This document shows, piece by piece, positions 31,878 through 41,356 of a DNA stretch of 64,000 nt. Positions within the stretch are counted from its first letter, which is position 1. Each line of letters opens with the position of its first letter. This DNA is from Phycisphaerae bacterium (GTDB lineage Bacteria > Planctomycetota > Phycisphaerae > Phycisphaerales > SM1A02): NCBI GenBank assembly GCA_018701395.1, contig JABIWU010000090.1, forward strand, positions 80,241-144,240. The letters are read 5' to 3'. Both the position numbers and the translations under genes were made by a program. The notes beneath the pieces are model-generated. The model worked only from the letters and a program-made list of their open reading frames with translations. It was not told the DNA's origin and did not search any database.

Positions 31878-32840
31878 CTCGCCAACTATTGGTTCAACAA
31901 GATCTTTAAGCGTGACAATGCCTACAGGTTTTTTATTTCCAGTTGAAACAATTGCCATCGAACTTTTACTCTTTCTTAGTCGTTGCAGTGCCTCTCGAAC
32001 AGGCATGTCGGGAGGAATGAAGAGCGGCTCTTTTAGTAAGTCAAGTGTGCAACTTTCAGGAGCGAGCAGGGCAGACAGAATTGGAAGGATGCCTAAGACA
32101 TTTCCGCTTTGATCTACAACCGGCATCCTCGTGTGTGCAGTATTGGAAATAGCAGATGATCGTCTAGAAGCGGAAACGCTTGCACCAAGGCAATGCACGC
32201 GAGTCCAAGGAACCATTTCACTTCGGACAGTGAGTGTTCTCATCGCCAACACACGGTCAGCAAGCGTTATTTGTTCGTCACTAAGCACGCCGCCTTCTAG
32301 CCCTTCTTTGAAAAGTAGACCAAATCGAATGCGCGGCGATGGCTCAAGGGTGTTTTCTGAACCGAGAATAAAACTTGCAAGTTTCCCAGCGTTTGAAACT
32401 AATGGCACTATGCCAGTCCACCATAGAAGTTTATCTGACCAAACAAGTGGCGCACTCCAGCGATACGTCCATGTGTCAGTGTTTGAGCGAAACAAGTCTT
32501 TTGGTAATACTTCGCCAAAAATAAATAGAATTGGAATTAAGACAAGAGCATTTACAATAATGACCGTCCAAGGTCCGAGTTCGGTTTTTTCTAACAAACT
32601 GGCAACACCGTAACTTGCAACATAACTAGCAACATTATTACAAACGAGTAATACAGCGAGCATGCGAGTTGGCTGATTCACTAAAGTAAGTAATCGTTTA
32701 GCGCTGGCAAGACCATCTGAAGCACGGACATCGAGACGAATTTTGTTGATGGTGTAAAGCCCTGTTTCAAGACCCGAGTACAGCGCACTTAACACGAGAC
32801 CAAGAAGAGTCACAGCGATAGCAATGTATATGTCATTCAT
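31863..32840 (-). CDS. CNNM/CBS-domain membrane protein (HlyC/CorC-like), shorter paralogue
   Basis: 325 residues. N-terminal DUF21/CNNM transmembrane domain (about 1-165, with LVLSALYSGLETGLYTINKIRL, LLVCNNVASYVASY and FIFGEVLPKDLF, the conserved FGEVLPK) followed by a CBS pair (about 190-320, ending STGNKKPVGIVTLKDLVEPIVGEL). It has no C-terminal CorC/HlyC domain, unlike the gene upstream. CNNM proteins take part in Mg2+/Co2+ or Na+ transport. It is co-transcribed with the longer paralogue (4-nt overlap, ATGA). Confidence 0.88.
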   Translation of the reverse strand: MNDIYIAIAVTLLGLVLSALYSGLETGLYTINKIRLDVRASDGLASAKRLLTLVNQPTRMLAVLLVCNNVASYVASYGVASLLEKTELGPWTVIIVNALVLIPILFIFGEVLPKDLFRSNTDTWTYRWSAPLVWSDKLLWWTGIVPLVSNAGKLASFILGSENTLEPSPRIRFGLLFKEGLEGGVLSDEQITLADRVLAMRTLTVRSEMVPWTRVHCLGASVSASRRSSAISNTAHTRMPVVDQSGNVLGILPILSALLAPESCTLDLLKEPLFIPPDMPVREALQRLRKSKSSMAIVSTGNKKPVGIVTLKDLVEPIVGELAAW

Positions 32841-34120
32841 TCTTCGCCTCTTTTCTTAAGAGAGATGAGAACGGTTGCAACGCGGTATGCATCCATGGAA
32901 GCAACTTCAAGTTCTAAATTGCTGAACTGGATACTATCGCCAACTTCTGGAATGCGTCCAAGTTTAGCAGCGATTAGTCCACCCATCGTTGCAGCGGGGC
33001 ATTGTTCAATGAGCGAACCCATCATCGCAGCCCAGCCTCGCACAGCAGTATTTGCATCGACTTGCCACTTGCCGTCACTACGTAAAACTGGCGGTTCAAT
33101 GACAAAGTGATCTTCTCCTCCAATTTCACCTACTAATTCTTCAAGCACATCTTCTAGTGTGACAAGACCGGCGGTGCCTCCGTACTCATCGACGACGATG
33201 GCAAGGCGTGTTGAGGTATCTCGAAAACGCGATAGCAATTGATCAAGCGTGGCAACTTGTGGGATGAACTGTGGTTTGGTCATACATGCTTGTATGAGTG
33301 TTTGCCCGTCATTGCATCGTTGTAAGTATCTTTTAGTATGCAACATTCCGGAAATATCGTCAAGGTCTTCTCCGAAAATTGGAATTTGTGTAAGTCGAGT
33401 CTCATTGATAATGGTACGAAGTTCATCTGTAGAATAGGTTGTTGGTGCGGAAATCATATGCACTCTTGGTGTCATAACTTCGCGAACGCGAATGCGACTT
33501 AATTCAACAACTTCAAACAATACTCGCTGTTCGTCTTGATCAATGATTCCTTCAGAAGAAGATAATTCTACAAGTGAAGCGAGTTCAGTCGCATTCAAAG
33601 AGTCAGGCGTGCTTGTAGAAATCAAACGCGAGAGGGGCGTGATAATTAACCAATCAATCCCGTGACGGATTGGTGTAATTAGACGGTGTAACAAAATAAG
33701 CGGAGGGGCTAAGAGTAAAGCAATTCCGATTGGTCTCGCGGTCGCCGACATTTTTGGAAGTACCTCACCAAAGATAATAATTAAAAAGAGGGTCGCAACT
33801 GCAATGCAAATTTCAGTTCCTACACCACCTGGAGCGTGTAGCATTAATACAGAACCAATGACAAAATACAAAACATTTGCAGTCATATTCCCAATTAAAA
33901 TTGTTATTAAAATCGTTCGCCGATGTCGAACAATATATAGAACAGCGTTTGCAGTAGGTGTTTTTCTTTTTCGCAATTCAACTAGTTGTGATTGGGCTAA
34001 GCGGAAGAAGCAAGTTTCACTGCAACTGAAAAAAGCGCTCAATAATAGAAGCGGAGTTAAACTAATAAGAAGCCCAACATCTAGTCCTGACCACTGGTTT
34101 GTAATTGCTAATACATTCAT
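32837..34120 (-). CDS. CNNM/CBS/CorC-domain membrane protein (HlyC/CorC family)
   Basis: 427 residues with the complete layout: DUF21/CNNM membrane domain (1-190, including AFFSCSETCFFRLAQSQL, ILIGNMTANVLYFVIG and IIIFGEVLPKMSA), a CBS pair (about 205-330, with REVMTPRVHMISAP and RLAIVVDEYGGTAGLVTLEDVLEELVGEI) and the C-terminal CorC/HlyC domain (about 345-425). Such proteins act in divalent cation export or homeostasis. The FGEVLPK motif is shared with the downstream paralogue. It overlaps plsC by 4 nt, forming a run of four overlapping genes with the DegT-type gene. Confidence 0.92.
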   Translation of the reverse strand: MNVLAITNQWSGLDVGLLISLTPLLLLSAFFSCSETCFFRLAQSQLVELRKRKTPTANAVLYIVRHRRTILITILIGNMTANVLYFVIGSVLMLHAPGGVGTEICIAVATLFLIIIFGEVLPKMSATARPIGIALLLAPPLILLHRLITPIRHGIDWLIITPLSRLISTSTPDSLNATELASLVELSSSEGIIDQDEQRVLFEVVELSRIRVREVMTPRVHMISAPTTYSTDELRTIINETRLTQIPIFGEDLDDISGMLHTKRYLQRCNDGQTLIQACMTKPQFIPQVATLDQLLSRFRDTSTRLAIVVDEYGGTAGLVTLEDVLEELVGEIGGEDHFVIEPPVLRSDGKWQVDANTAVRGWAAMMGSLIEQCPAATMGGLIAAKLGRIPEVGDSIQFSNLELEVASMDAYRVATVLISLKKRGEE

Positions 34121-34833
34121 ACTTGGGTCGCTAATTCTCTTACGGCAGATTCCACTCGTAACATGAAGTCTTCGGACCGTTCATCTTTTTGAAAGTGTAA
34201 CGGTTCTCCGTAACAAACACGAATGGTGCCAGGAAATGGGATATACGTTGCTTCAGGTAGTACTTTCATCCCGCCTTCGATAAAAACTGGGACTACAGGC
34301 CTGCCACTTTTTTTTGCGATTACTGCGAGCCCACCTTTAAATTTTGCAATTTCGCCGGATCGGCTTCTTGTTCCCTCTGGGTAAATTACGATGGACCATC
34401 CACGTGACAGTAATTCCTGCATCGTTCTGATTGAACTCAGTGGCGATTTTATTCGCTCTATTCCGAATGCATGCCAAAGCGAAGCAACTATAAATTGAAG
34501 GAGTCTTTTTTTCTTAGAAGTACCTTCTCTATCTGCAAAGTGGTCAAATGCTGCAGCGACGGCAGTTTTAGTACGGGCGATTTTTGGCAATGTGTGCATG
34601 ATGACATGCGTGTCAACGTGGCTTTGGTGGTTTGCCGCAAAAATTACAGGTAGGGTTGTGCTTGTAATTCGTTCCGTTCCCGTTGCGGTCCACTTAACTC
34701 TTCTGATGCATTTTACAACACGAAGTGAAGCCAATAAAACAAATCGGCAAATTCGTAAGAGAGGGGAACGAAATTGTTTCAGAATTGCATCAGCGTCAGG
34801 TGGCGCTTTAGAAGTCTGTTCTTGGGAGGACAT
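34117..34833 (-). CDS. plsC: 1-acyl-sn-glycerol-3-phosphate acyltransferase (PlsC-like)
   Basis: 238 residues from ATG 34833 (a TTG 24 nt earlier is the other option). Acyltransferase of the PlsC/LPLAT family; the usual reaction makes phosphatidic acid at the inner membrane. Block I is FAANHQSHVDTHVI with the HX4D catalytic pair, block III is VIYPEGTRSRSGEIAKFKGG and block IV GRPVVPVFIEG. A hydrophobic segment near residues 28-45 can anchor it in the membrane. The 5' end overlaps the DegT-type gene by 26 nt. A lipid A or ornithine-lipid acyltransferase is possible since the family is broad. Confidence 0.85.
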   Translation of the reverse strand: MSSQEQTSKAPPDADAILKQFRSPLLRICRFVLLASLRVVKCIRRVKWTATGTERITSTTLPVIFAANHQSHVDTHVIMHTLPKIARTKTAVAAAFDHFADREGTSKKKRLLQFIVASLWHAFGIERIKSPLSSIRTMQELLSRGWSIVIYPEGTRSRSGEIAKFKGGLAVIAKKSGRPVVPVFIEGGMKVLPEATYIPFPGTIRVCYGEPLHFQKDERSEDFMLRVESAVRELATQV

Positions 34834-36070
34834 TGGTGTGTTCGAGAACTTTTTCAAATGCGAGAAAGTATTGATCTAGTAGTGCTTCGTCTGCAGAAGG
34901 AAACGACGGCAATTTTAGTAATGTTCCATTGCCAAGGATGGTTTTCGGCAAGTCTGCAGAATCATAAACGCGAATTGGGTTTTCTTTAGTAGCCGGCAAG
35001 CGTGCAATTTTCGACCAAACGTTTTGTGTGAAAACGGGTTGTTGATGTAGAAGAGGGTAACGAGGTGCTGAAACGAGTGCGCCTTCTGCTTGTAGAGCTT
35101 TTGCAAGGTCGGCTATTGGCAAGCCAAATTTATTTTCGTCATATCGAACAAGAAATTCAAAGTAGACACGACTAAAATCGTCAGTAGATAAAAACGTTTC
35201 GATGCCAAGCGTTTCAAGTTTACGCGAAAGGTATGCGCAGTTTTTATTCCGCAACGCATTTCGTTCGGGCATTTTCTTTAGTTGAGAATGCGCAAGCGCG
35301 GCAGCCATCGGCGCCATTCTGAATTTAAAACCGAATCCTGTTGCCGCAAAATATTTATTTTGCGATTCAAGATTTAGCAACCGTTCATAGTGGCCAAGGC
35401 GGAGAGCTGATTCAAATGTTTCTTGGTCGTCACAAAGAAGAATGCCTCCTTCGCCAGAAGGGCAGAGTTTGTTTCCTTGCATGCTGAAGATACTAACATC
35501 GCCGAAGGAACCAATCGGTTTCCCCTTATAGGTTGCACCGTGGGCATGTGAAGCATCTTCTAAAATTTTTAGATTGTGCTTTTTTGCAATAGCGACAAGT
35601 TCGTCTAGTTTTGATGGTACTCCGAACAAGTGGACAACAACAATCGCTTTTGTTTTGTCAGTGATTTTACTTTCGACATCTTCTGGGTCAAGACCAAGGC
35701 AGCAAGATTCTAGCTCTGCGAAAACAGGGACTCCGCCACAGTGAAGTACAGGCATGACGCTTGACCACCAAGTTGCAGAGGGAACAATCACTTCATCAAA
35801 TGGCTGGATTCCGATTGCATGTAAGCCAGCAAGAATGGCTGACGTGCCATTGTTGTGTGTTAATGCAAACTGTCTGCCTGTAAGTTTTTTATAGTCTTCT
35901 TCTAACTCGCCAACGATTGGATGCAGCGACAAATTACCACTGCGAAGAACGTCAAGCACAGCTTGTTCATCCTGTTCAGTAATGATAGGCCAAGCATTTG
36001 CTATCTCTTGGTCGAGCGTAACGGCTTGTTCTCCGCCAAGAATAGCTGGAAGATTAGTTGCGGTAGGCAT
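34808..36070 (-). CDS. DegT/DnrJ/EryC1 family aminotransferase
   Basis: 420 residues. PLP-dependent sugar aminotransferase fold. Signatures: YKKLTGRQFALTHNNGTSAILAGLHA, GDEVIVPSATWWSSV in the form FDEVIVPSATWW, AIVVVHLFGVPSKLDEL, LKILEDASHAHGATYKGKPIG, and the PLP-lysine region FSMQGNKLCPSGEGGIL. These enzymes transaminate keto-sugar nucleotides for surface polysaccharides. The neighbours (acyltransferase and transporter-like genes) do not fix a pathway. The aligned length and motifs are normal. Confidence 0.87.
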   Translation of the reverse strand: MPTATNLPAILGGEQAVTLDQEIANAWPIITEQDEQAVLDVLRSGNLSLHPIVGELEEDYKKLTGRQFALTHNNGTSAILAGLHAIGIQPFDEVIVPSATWWSSVMPVLHCGGVPVFAELESCCLGLDPEDVESKITDKTKAIVVVHLFGVPSKLDELVAIAKKHNLKILEDASHAHGATYKGKPIGSFGDVSIFSMQGNKLCPSGEGGILLCDDQETFESALRLGHYERLLNLESQNKYFAATGFGFKFRMAPMAAALAHSQLKKMPERNALRNKNCAYLSRKLETLGIETFLSTDDFSRVYFEFLVRYDENKFGLPIADLAKALQAEGALVSAPRYPLLHQQPVFTQNVWSKIARLPATKENPIRVYDSADLPKTILGNGTLLKLPSFPSADEALLDQYFLAFEKVLEHTNVLPRTDF

Positions 36071-36084
36071 TAGTGTCCCAGTGC

Positions 36085-37095
36085 TTATGTTTCTGGCGTA
36101 TCGCCAGCAATGGATGAACGCATGTCTGTGTCAGAAATGACATTTTTCATGTTGCAATAATCCATAACACCGAAGTTACCCAATCTGAATGCATCCGCCA
36201 TCGCTTTTGGTACATCTGCTTCCGCGAGCACAACAAGAGCACGGTTTTTTTGTTCTTCTGCTCGATACTCTGCTTCTTGCGCAACAGCCATTGCACGACG
36301 TTTTTCTGCTTCTGCTTGGAAACGAGCTTTATCAGCTTCCGCTTGGTGCGCTTGGAGTGTAGCGCCGATGTTTTCGCCAACATCAATATCAGCAATATCA
36401 ATGGATAGAATTTCAAAAGCAGTTCCAGCATCAAGACCTTTTGAAAGCACAGTTTTTGAAATGTTGTCTGGGTTTTCAAGTACAGCAAGATGAGTTGAAG
36501 CAGAACCAATCGTTGAAATAATACCTTCGCCAACTCGAGCGATAATAGTTTCTTCAGTTGCTCCACCAACGAGTTGTGCGATATTGGTACGCACCGTTAC
36601 TCGTGCGCGAGCACGTAGTTGAATACCGTCGCCAGCGACAGCATCAATTGTTCGTTTAGATCCACCAGTACTTGGGCAATCAATAACTTTTGGGTCAACA
36701 CTTGTTCGAACTGCTTCCAAAATATCTCGACCCGCAAGGTCAATCGCCGTTGCAGTTTCCCATTGTAGATTTATTCGTGCTTTGTCTGCAGCAATCATAG
36801 CGCGGACAACATTTGTAATTTGGCCACCAGCTAAGTAATGCGCTTCTAGTTGGTCTGTTGAAACTTCGATGCCCGCTTTTTTGGCACTGATACGATTGAT
36901 GACAACTGAATTTGCGTTTACTTTTCGAAAGCGCATCATGACAAGGTCAACAAAACCGACCTTTGCGCCGCTAACCCATGCTTGTAAGTAAAGGCCAATG
37001 TATTGAAATGCTAGCGCGACGATTATAAGCAGAATGATTCCGCCAATAATGACACCGCCAAGTAGCCATGGAGTAAGTGCAATAAATGAGTTCAT
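36085..37095 (-). CDS. floA: Flotillin-like protein FloA
   Basis: 336 residues, the size of FloA (YqfA). A membrane-associated scaffold of functional membrane microdomains. An N-terminal hydrophobic hairpin (about 8-38) is followed by the SPFH-type domain ([79 protein letters not shown]) and an Ala/Glu-rich flotillin coiled coil (about 250-300, [21 protein letters not shown]). It lies downstream of two NfeD genes, the standard partner of flotillins. Confidence 0.95.
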   Translation of the reverse strand: MNSFIALTPWLLGGVIIGGIILLIIVALAFQYIGLYLQAWVSGAKVGFVDLVMMRFRKVNANSVVINRISAKKAGIEVSTDQLEAHYLAGGQITNVVRAMIAADKARINLQWETATAIDLAGRDILEAVRTSVDPKVIDCPSTGGSKRTIDAVAGDGIQLRARARVTVRTNIAQLVGGATEETIIARVGEGIISTIGSASTHLAVLENPDNISKTVLSKGLDAGTAFEILSIDIADIDVGENIGATLQAHQAEADKARFQAEAEKRRAMAVAQEAEYRAEEQKNRALVVLAEADVPKAMADAFRLGNFGVMDYCNMKNVISDTDMRSSIAGDTPET

Positions 37096-37122
37096 AATGA
37101 ATTCCCTTCAATTTGTATTGTA

Positions 37123-37683
37123 TCAGCCAGAGATCGCCCTGACTTTAATTTGGTTGTCATAGACAGAAACAACTTTAATGGCTGTGTCTGCTTCGATACT
37201 GCCAGTTTCAGCCATAGCGTCAATACGTTGACCGTCTATTCGTACAACTCCAACTGGTCGGAGAATTGTAATCGTGTTTCCTTCTTTGCCAATTAGTTGC
37301 TGTAATTCTTCTTGCCGCCTTGCAAATCGTGCTTGAGATTTTTGCATTGCTTCTTCACTGTCTTCTTCGACGATGCCACCAAGAATCATTCTTTTGGCAA
37401 GTGGAGACGAAGCCCAAATTTTGAATACTATCCAAAAAAGAATTGGTCCAAACACGATATAAATCGCCGTTGCAATCAAGCCAGTGTTTGCGTCATGCAT
37501 AAAAAATGCAACAAGTGAACCGATGGTAGCAAGTGCGCCGACTAAAGCGAGCAGGCCGCCTGATGGCACAAACAATTCGACAAAGAATAGTATTAGGGCA
37601 ATTCCAATAAAAATGAAAGCCCAAATAATTGGGGACGATGCTCCAGTGATTGCTGGAGTAGTTTGTGCAAGTAGTTCTATCAT
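37123..37683 (-). CDS. NfeD-family membrane protein, short form
   Basis: 186 residues from ATG 37683, which overlaps the stop of the longer NfeD gene (ATGA). It has two or three membrane segments (IIWAFIFIGIALILFFVELFVPSGG and following) with the NfeD signature FFVELFVPSGGLLALVG, and a C-terminal OB-fold domain (EGNTITILRPVGVVRIDGQRIDAMAETGSIEADTAIKVV). It lacks the ClpP-like protease domain of the longer paralogue. It sits between that gene and floA, a common NfeD-NfeD-FloA arrangement. Confidence 0.88.
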   Translation of the reverse strand: MIELLAQTTPAITGASSPIIWAFIFIGIALILFFVELFVPSGGLLALVGALATIGSLVAFFMHDANTGLIATAIYIVFGPILFWIVFKIWASSPLAKRMILGGIVEEDSEEAMQKSQARFARRQEELQQLIGKEGNTITILRPVGVVRIDGQRIDAMAETGSIEADTAIKVVSVYDNQIKVRAISG

Positions 37684-39275
37684 GCGGTAAATTCCTCTAC
37701 TTCGATTGTAAGACCAAGATGTATGATGCGGACTGAAACGCCTTGTGGAATCCATTGCCCCGAAGTAGTTGCGTCGAATACCTCGCCATCCACTTCGATT
37801 CTCCCACTTGGGCGTAAATCGGTAATGGCAGTAGCAATACTATTTAGTGCGGGTTGTGTTTGCATTGGATGGGAGGTTGTATTGGCGATTTCACCTTCTA
37901 AAACAATTCTACGCATTGCAACGCTGTCCCCTAAACGGTTCGCGATGATCCAAGCACCGATGATTGCAATTATGCAACCGCCAAGAACAGCACTTAACCC
38001 AGCGAATAATTGCACTTGCCCTTCTTGTGTTTGTAAATCGCCAGAGATAAAACTACCCACCATGCCGGCGAACAAAAATGCGACCCCAATAAAACCTGTG
38101 AATCCAGTTCCAGGAATGACAAAAATTTCCGTAGCGACGAGAATAATTCCTAGCAGAACTAAGAGTACATCCCACCACTGAGCTAAGCCTGCAAGATACG
38201 GTGCTCCGATTAAAATTGCCATAGAGACAACTGCGCCGGCGCCGAAAACCCCAGTTGTGCCGGTTACGAATTCTACAAAAACACAAATGAGAAAAACAGC
38301 AATGAGTGTCAATCGTATCGGCCAACTGATTAAAATTCTAACAAGGCCTTCGGCCCAGTTGGTCCTGCTGCGCTGTATGGTTGTAGCGCCGAACCACTGT
38401 ATTAACTCGTTGTCGTTTGCAACGACATCGACACGCAAGCCATATTGCTGAGCTTGGGCTGGCTTCAATGTTAGAAGGCGATCGTTTGGTACAATTTGTT
38501 TTATAAGTACCCACTTGTTCGATTCGCTTTTAGGGATGCGAGTTCTACTTGTTGGCAGCACTTGTGCAAAAGTTGGGTCCCATGTTGGATCTGTGTTGCC
38601 TATGGAACTAGTTGCTTTTGCAAGCGAATCAAAAAAAGGCACAATTGTAGTTTCGCCGGGATTTACTTGGCTAATCGGAGAGAATTGCCTTGGTGGAGTT
38701 GTTCCATATAGCTCTTCGTATTCGTTCCCGTTCACACAAATTGTTTCGTTTGTTTCTTTATTTTGAAGGAGCCATAATTCGATACCAACACTCACAAATG
38801 CTTCAACTAAGTGTTCGTCGTAATGGTTTCTGCGGGCGGAATCGATTACTTCTGCCAGGATTGGCGATTCTATTTTTGCTCGCTCGGTAACAGGAATTGG
38901 CTGGCCTGTCACATTAATCGGAGCAGCATCACCAAAGGTACTTCCAGGGGCTGCAATTATTTCTCGACACGCAAGTGCAATTATTGTTCCAGCTGAAAAA
39001 GCATGCGGGTGAATCCAAGCGACGATATTTTGAGAATTGTTGTTTTTGATTTCGTAACAAATCTCAAGTGTTGAAAGGAGGTCGCCTCCTGGTGTGTTTA
39101 AGTCAATGACAATTGCATCTGCTTCCTTAGCTTGGGCAAGTCGGCGCTTGAATGATTGCGCAGAGACTGTATCAACAACACCATGAATCGGAATTACGGT
39201 AACATTGTTCGCCTGTCTATAGCTCGGGACCGGTGCTATTTGCATAAGGGCTAGCGTTGTAAGTATTGCAAACAT
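37680..39275 (-). CDS. NfeD family protein with ClpP-class serine protease domain
   Basis: 531 residues from ATG 39275 (signal-like N-terminus MFAILTTLALMQIAP). Domains: ClpP-like serine protease (about 25-215: VTVIPIHGVVDTVSAQSF, VIDLNTPGGDLLSTLEI and HAFSAGTIIAL with candidate nucleophile S94), four to five membrane segments (about 330-450, including EIFVIPGTGFTGFIGVAFLF), and a C-terminal NfeD OB fold (DLRPSGRIEVDGEVFDATTSGQWIPQG). These membrane proteases work with flotillins. The downstream partners are the short NfeD and floA. Confidence 0.9.
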   Translation of the reverse strand: MFAILTTLALMQIAPVPSYRQANNVTVIPIHGVVDTVSAQSFKRRLAQAKEADAIVIDLNTPGGDLLSTLEICYEIKNNNSQNIVAWIHPHAFSAGTIIALACREIIAAPGSTFGDAAPINVTGQPIPVTERAKIESPILAEVIDSARRNHYDEHLVEAFVSVGIELWLLQNKETNETICVNGNEYEELYGTTPPRQFSPISQVNPGETTIVPFFDSLAKATSSIGNTDPTWDPTFAQVLPTSRTRIPKSESNKWVLIKQIVPNDRLLTLKPAQAQQYGLRVDVVANDNELIQWFGATTIQRSRTNWAEGLVRILISWPIRLTLIAVFLICVFVEFVTGTTGVFGAGAVVSMAILIGAPYLAGLAQWWDVLLVLLGIILVATEIFVIPGTGFTGFIGVAFLFAGMVGSFISGDLQTQEGQVQLFAGLSAVLGGCIIAIIGAWIIANRLGDSVAMRRIVLEGEIANTTSHPMQTQPALNSIATAITDLRPSGRIEVDGEVFDATTSGQWIPQGVSVRIIHLGLTIEVEEFTA

Positions 39276-39303
39276 AGTTGTATTGTATGCGGGATTTGCA
39301 ATG

Positions 39304-39336
39304 CAAAAAAAAACGGCTACAGCATGTGCTGCAGCC
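39304..39336 (-). terminator. Rho-independent terminator after the pilin genes
   Basis: On the minus strand GGCTGCAGCA pairs with TGCTGTAGCC (one G-U) and is followed by a run of nine T. A T-tract also follows on the plus strand, so it could work in both directions. It stands 30 nt after the stop of the prepilin gene at 39366. Confidence 0.88.
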
Positions 39337-39365
39337 ATTTTTATACGTAATGTTATTCTTACAAA

Positions 39366-40283
39366 TTAATCGTGTAAGAATTCCGATACACCACCAGCTT
39401 TAGTGCTTGTGGTATCTGTGATATCGCCAAATTTAACATGCGTAAGAATGCAGTCAGCGAATTCGCCTTGCCCTCCGCCAAAGTCAGGATCAGTTGCTTG
39501 ACCTTCATCTTCTTTGAAGATGTTGTCAATCATTGAAACACCATTTGAATCTTGGTATGTCGTTGAGTCTGGGTAGAACGTTTCAAGGATTTCAAGGTGA
39601 CCATCACCAAAAGTAACAACACCCTTCCAATCAGAACTAATTCCGTGGAATAAGTTTGACTTGGAGAATTTGCTATTTTCGCCATTCTCAGGTCCACGAG
39701 TTCCAAGAAGCGCGAAAGCCGAAGAGCCAACTTTCCAGTTCCTTGGCTTGCGTTTGCCTGTTAGTGGCATGATGCCGTAACTGTTGTTGCAGTCGTTGTC
39801 ACTATCACCGGAAAGGTCATTGCCAAACAATGGATCCCAGAAAACGCCTGGTTGACTCGTTGAACTTGCGTCAAAGACATCGTAATCGTAGGCATCCATC
39901 GGTGCTACCCATTCACTTTGCTCAGTAGGAGCAACGAGAATGTCTGGAGTAAATAGGTTTTGCATGATGCACATTGAAAGCAATGAAGCGTGATCGTTTA
40001 CTGCAAGATCTTCTGGTCCACGACCTTTAATGAACTGGCCAGTTCCCGGGTCAGCTTGACGTTGTTGTAAGCCTGGGATTGGGAACATGCCATTATGTGT
40101 TGGTGACCAAAATGAAAATCCACCATAGACAGCTTTGACTTGGGATTGGTCTTTTGTAAGCATAGCTTCAGCTCTTGCACGACCTAGTGCTGGCATCAAG
40201 ATGCTCAGCAACAAAGCAATGATTGACATCACAACGAGTAGCTCGATGAGTGTAAAGCCTTTTTTGTTAGTTTCGTGTTTCAT
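39366..40283 (-). CDS. Prepilin-type protein, tandem copy 2
   Basis: 305 residues from ATG 40283. MKHETNKKGFTLIELLVVMSIIALLLSIL is a class III signal: cleavage after Gly, then Phe1 and Glu5 and a hydrophobic helix ending MPALGRARAEA. AGGAGGT lies 6-7 nt upstream, a strong ribosome binding site, and the gene is followed by a strong terminator, so high expression is likely. The globular domain shares several blocks with the gene upstream (FPIPG, GRGPxD, GVxxxxDGHxE near the end), so the two are paralogues. Probably a major pilin or type II secretion pseudopilin; the partner apparatus genes may be those at 4421-10115. Confidence 0.88.
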   Translation of the reverse strand: MKHETNKKGFTLIELLVVMSIIALLLSILMPALGRARAEAMLTKDQSQVKAVYGGFSFWSPTHNGMFPIPGLQQRQADPGTGQFIKGRGPEDLAVNDHASLLSMCIMQNLFTPDILVAPTEQSEWVAPMDAYDYDVFDASSTSQPGVFWDPLFGNDLSGDSDNDCNNSYGIMPLTGKRKPRNWKVGSSAFALLGTRGPENGENSKFSKSNLFHGISSDWKGVVTFGDGHLEILETFYPDSTTYQDSNGVSMIDNIFKEDEGQATDPDFGGGQGEFADCILTHVKFGDITDTTSTKAGGVSEFLHD

Positions 40284-40342
40284 ATAATGAAACCTCCTGT
40301 TTGAATTAGCGCTTAGCAATTGCAAGCGCAACTTAAAAAATA

Positions 40343-41356
40343 TTACGGGTAGAGAATGTCGTTTGAAGTTAAAACATCACTTTCTGATGACTCAACGTTA
40401 AGCACCATCCATACATCGCCTGAAGGGCCGCCTGGATTTCCAAGATCGCCTGAGCCATAATCTGCAAAGTCAGCTTGGAAACTGTTGTCAGGTACGTTTA
40501 CAAGGTCAGATTTTGACTTGTACATGACTTCGTCGAACCAAAGCGCTTTTGCATAATGGGACGAGCCGTCAGCAGAAGCGTAAACGCCTTCCCACTTTTT
40601 ATCAGGTCCGTATAGTTCTAGCGTTGGCGATTTAGAGAAGTTGTCGCTATTGATGTCAGCAGCTGATGAAATTTCAGGGCCGCGGCTTGAAAGAATAATG
40701 TTGTGGTGATCACCATTAGTCCAAACGTTCTTTACTCGTTGCCCACAAAGTGCAAGATTAGCATACGAAGTATGACAAGCATCTTCGACGCCGCCGTTTA
40801 CTTCGTCGCCAGTTGCACGGCCTTCGCCTGTAATGTCTCCGGAGAAAATTGTGTCCCAGTAGGTATCACTAGCAGGGTCAACCATTGTATAGTCGTATGC
40901 AACTTCTGAAGCATTTGAGCCTTGGTCGCCCTTTGCAATAACCATAGGATTGTTTTCATTTGCGCTAATCAAAATGGTTGCATCATAAAAATTATCACCA
41001 ATCATCGCTGAGTGCAACCAACCAGAAAGGTTTGCACTTGTGTCTTGAGGACCACGGCCTTGAACATCTTGATTGCCTTGAAGTCCTAGGTAGTCGCCTT
41101 GTCCAAAAACACCAGCATCCATGTCACTAGCAAGACGATTAATCATTCCAGGAATTGGGAAGCGTTCGTGTTGGTCAGATTCTGCAAAGATTGCAAACGA
41201 AGTAACGACACCCTTTAGTTGACCTTGGTCTTTACGGGTACGGGCGTTATCAAGCGCTTTTGCTAGCGCAGGTAACAATAGTCCCATCAACAACGCGATG
41301 ATCGCGATGACGACGAGGAGTTCAATGAGGGTAAAACCTCTGTTATTTTGTTTCAT
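40343..41356 (-). CDS. Prepilin-type protein, tandem copy 1
   Basis: 337 residues from ATG 41356, which has GGAG 8-10 nt upstream; an in-frame ATG 15 nt earlier is less well placed. MKQNNRGFTLIELLVVIAIIALLMGLLLPALAKALDNARTRKDQ is a textbook planctomycete-type prepilin N-terminus (cleaved before Phe, Glu5). The globular part contains RFPIPGMINRLA, QGRGPQDTSAN and KWEGVYASADGSSHYAKALW, paralogous to the next gene. The 59-nt gap to that gene holds only its ribosome binding site, so both are probably one transcript. Confidence 0.88.
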   Translation of the reverse strand: MKQNNRGFTLIELLVVIAIIALLMGLLLPALAKALDNARTRKDQGQLKGVVTSFAIFAESDQHERFPIPGMINRLASDMDAGVFGQGDYLGLQGNQDVQGRGPQDTSANLSGWLHSAMIGDNFYDATILISANENNPMVIAKGDQGSNASEVAYDYTMVDPASDTYWDTIFSGDITGEGRATGDEVNGGVEDACHTSYANLALCGQRVKNVWTNGDHHNIILSSRGPEISSAADINSDNFSKSPTLELYGPDKKWEGVYASADGSSHYAKALWFDEVMYKSKSDLVNVPDNSFQADFADYGSGDLGNPGGPSGDVWMVLNVESSESDVLTSNDILYP

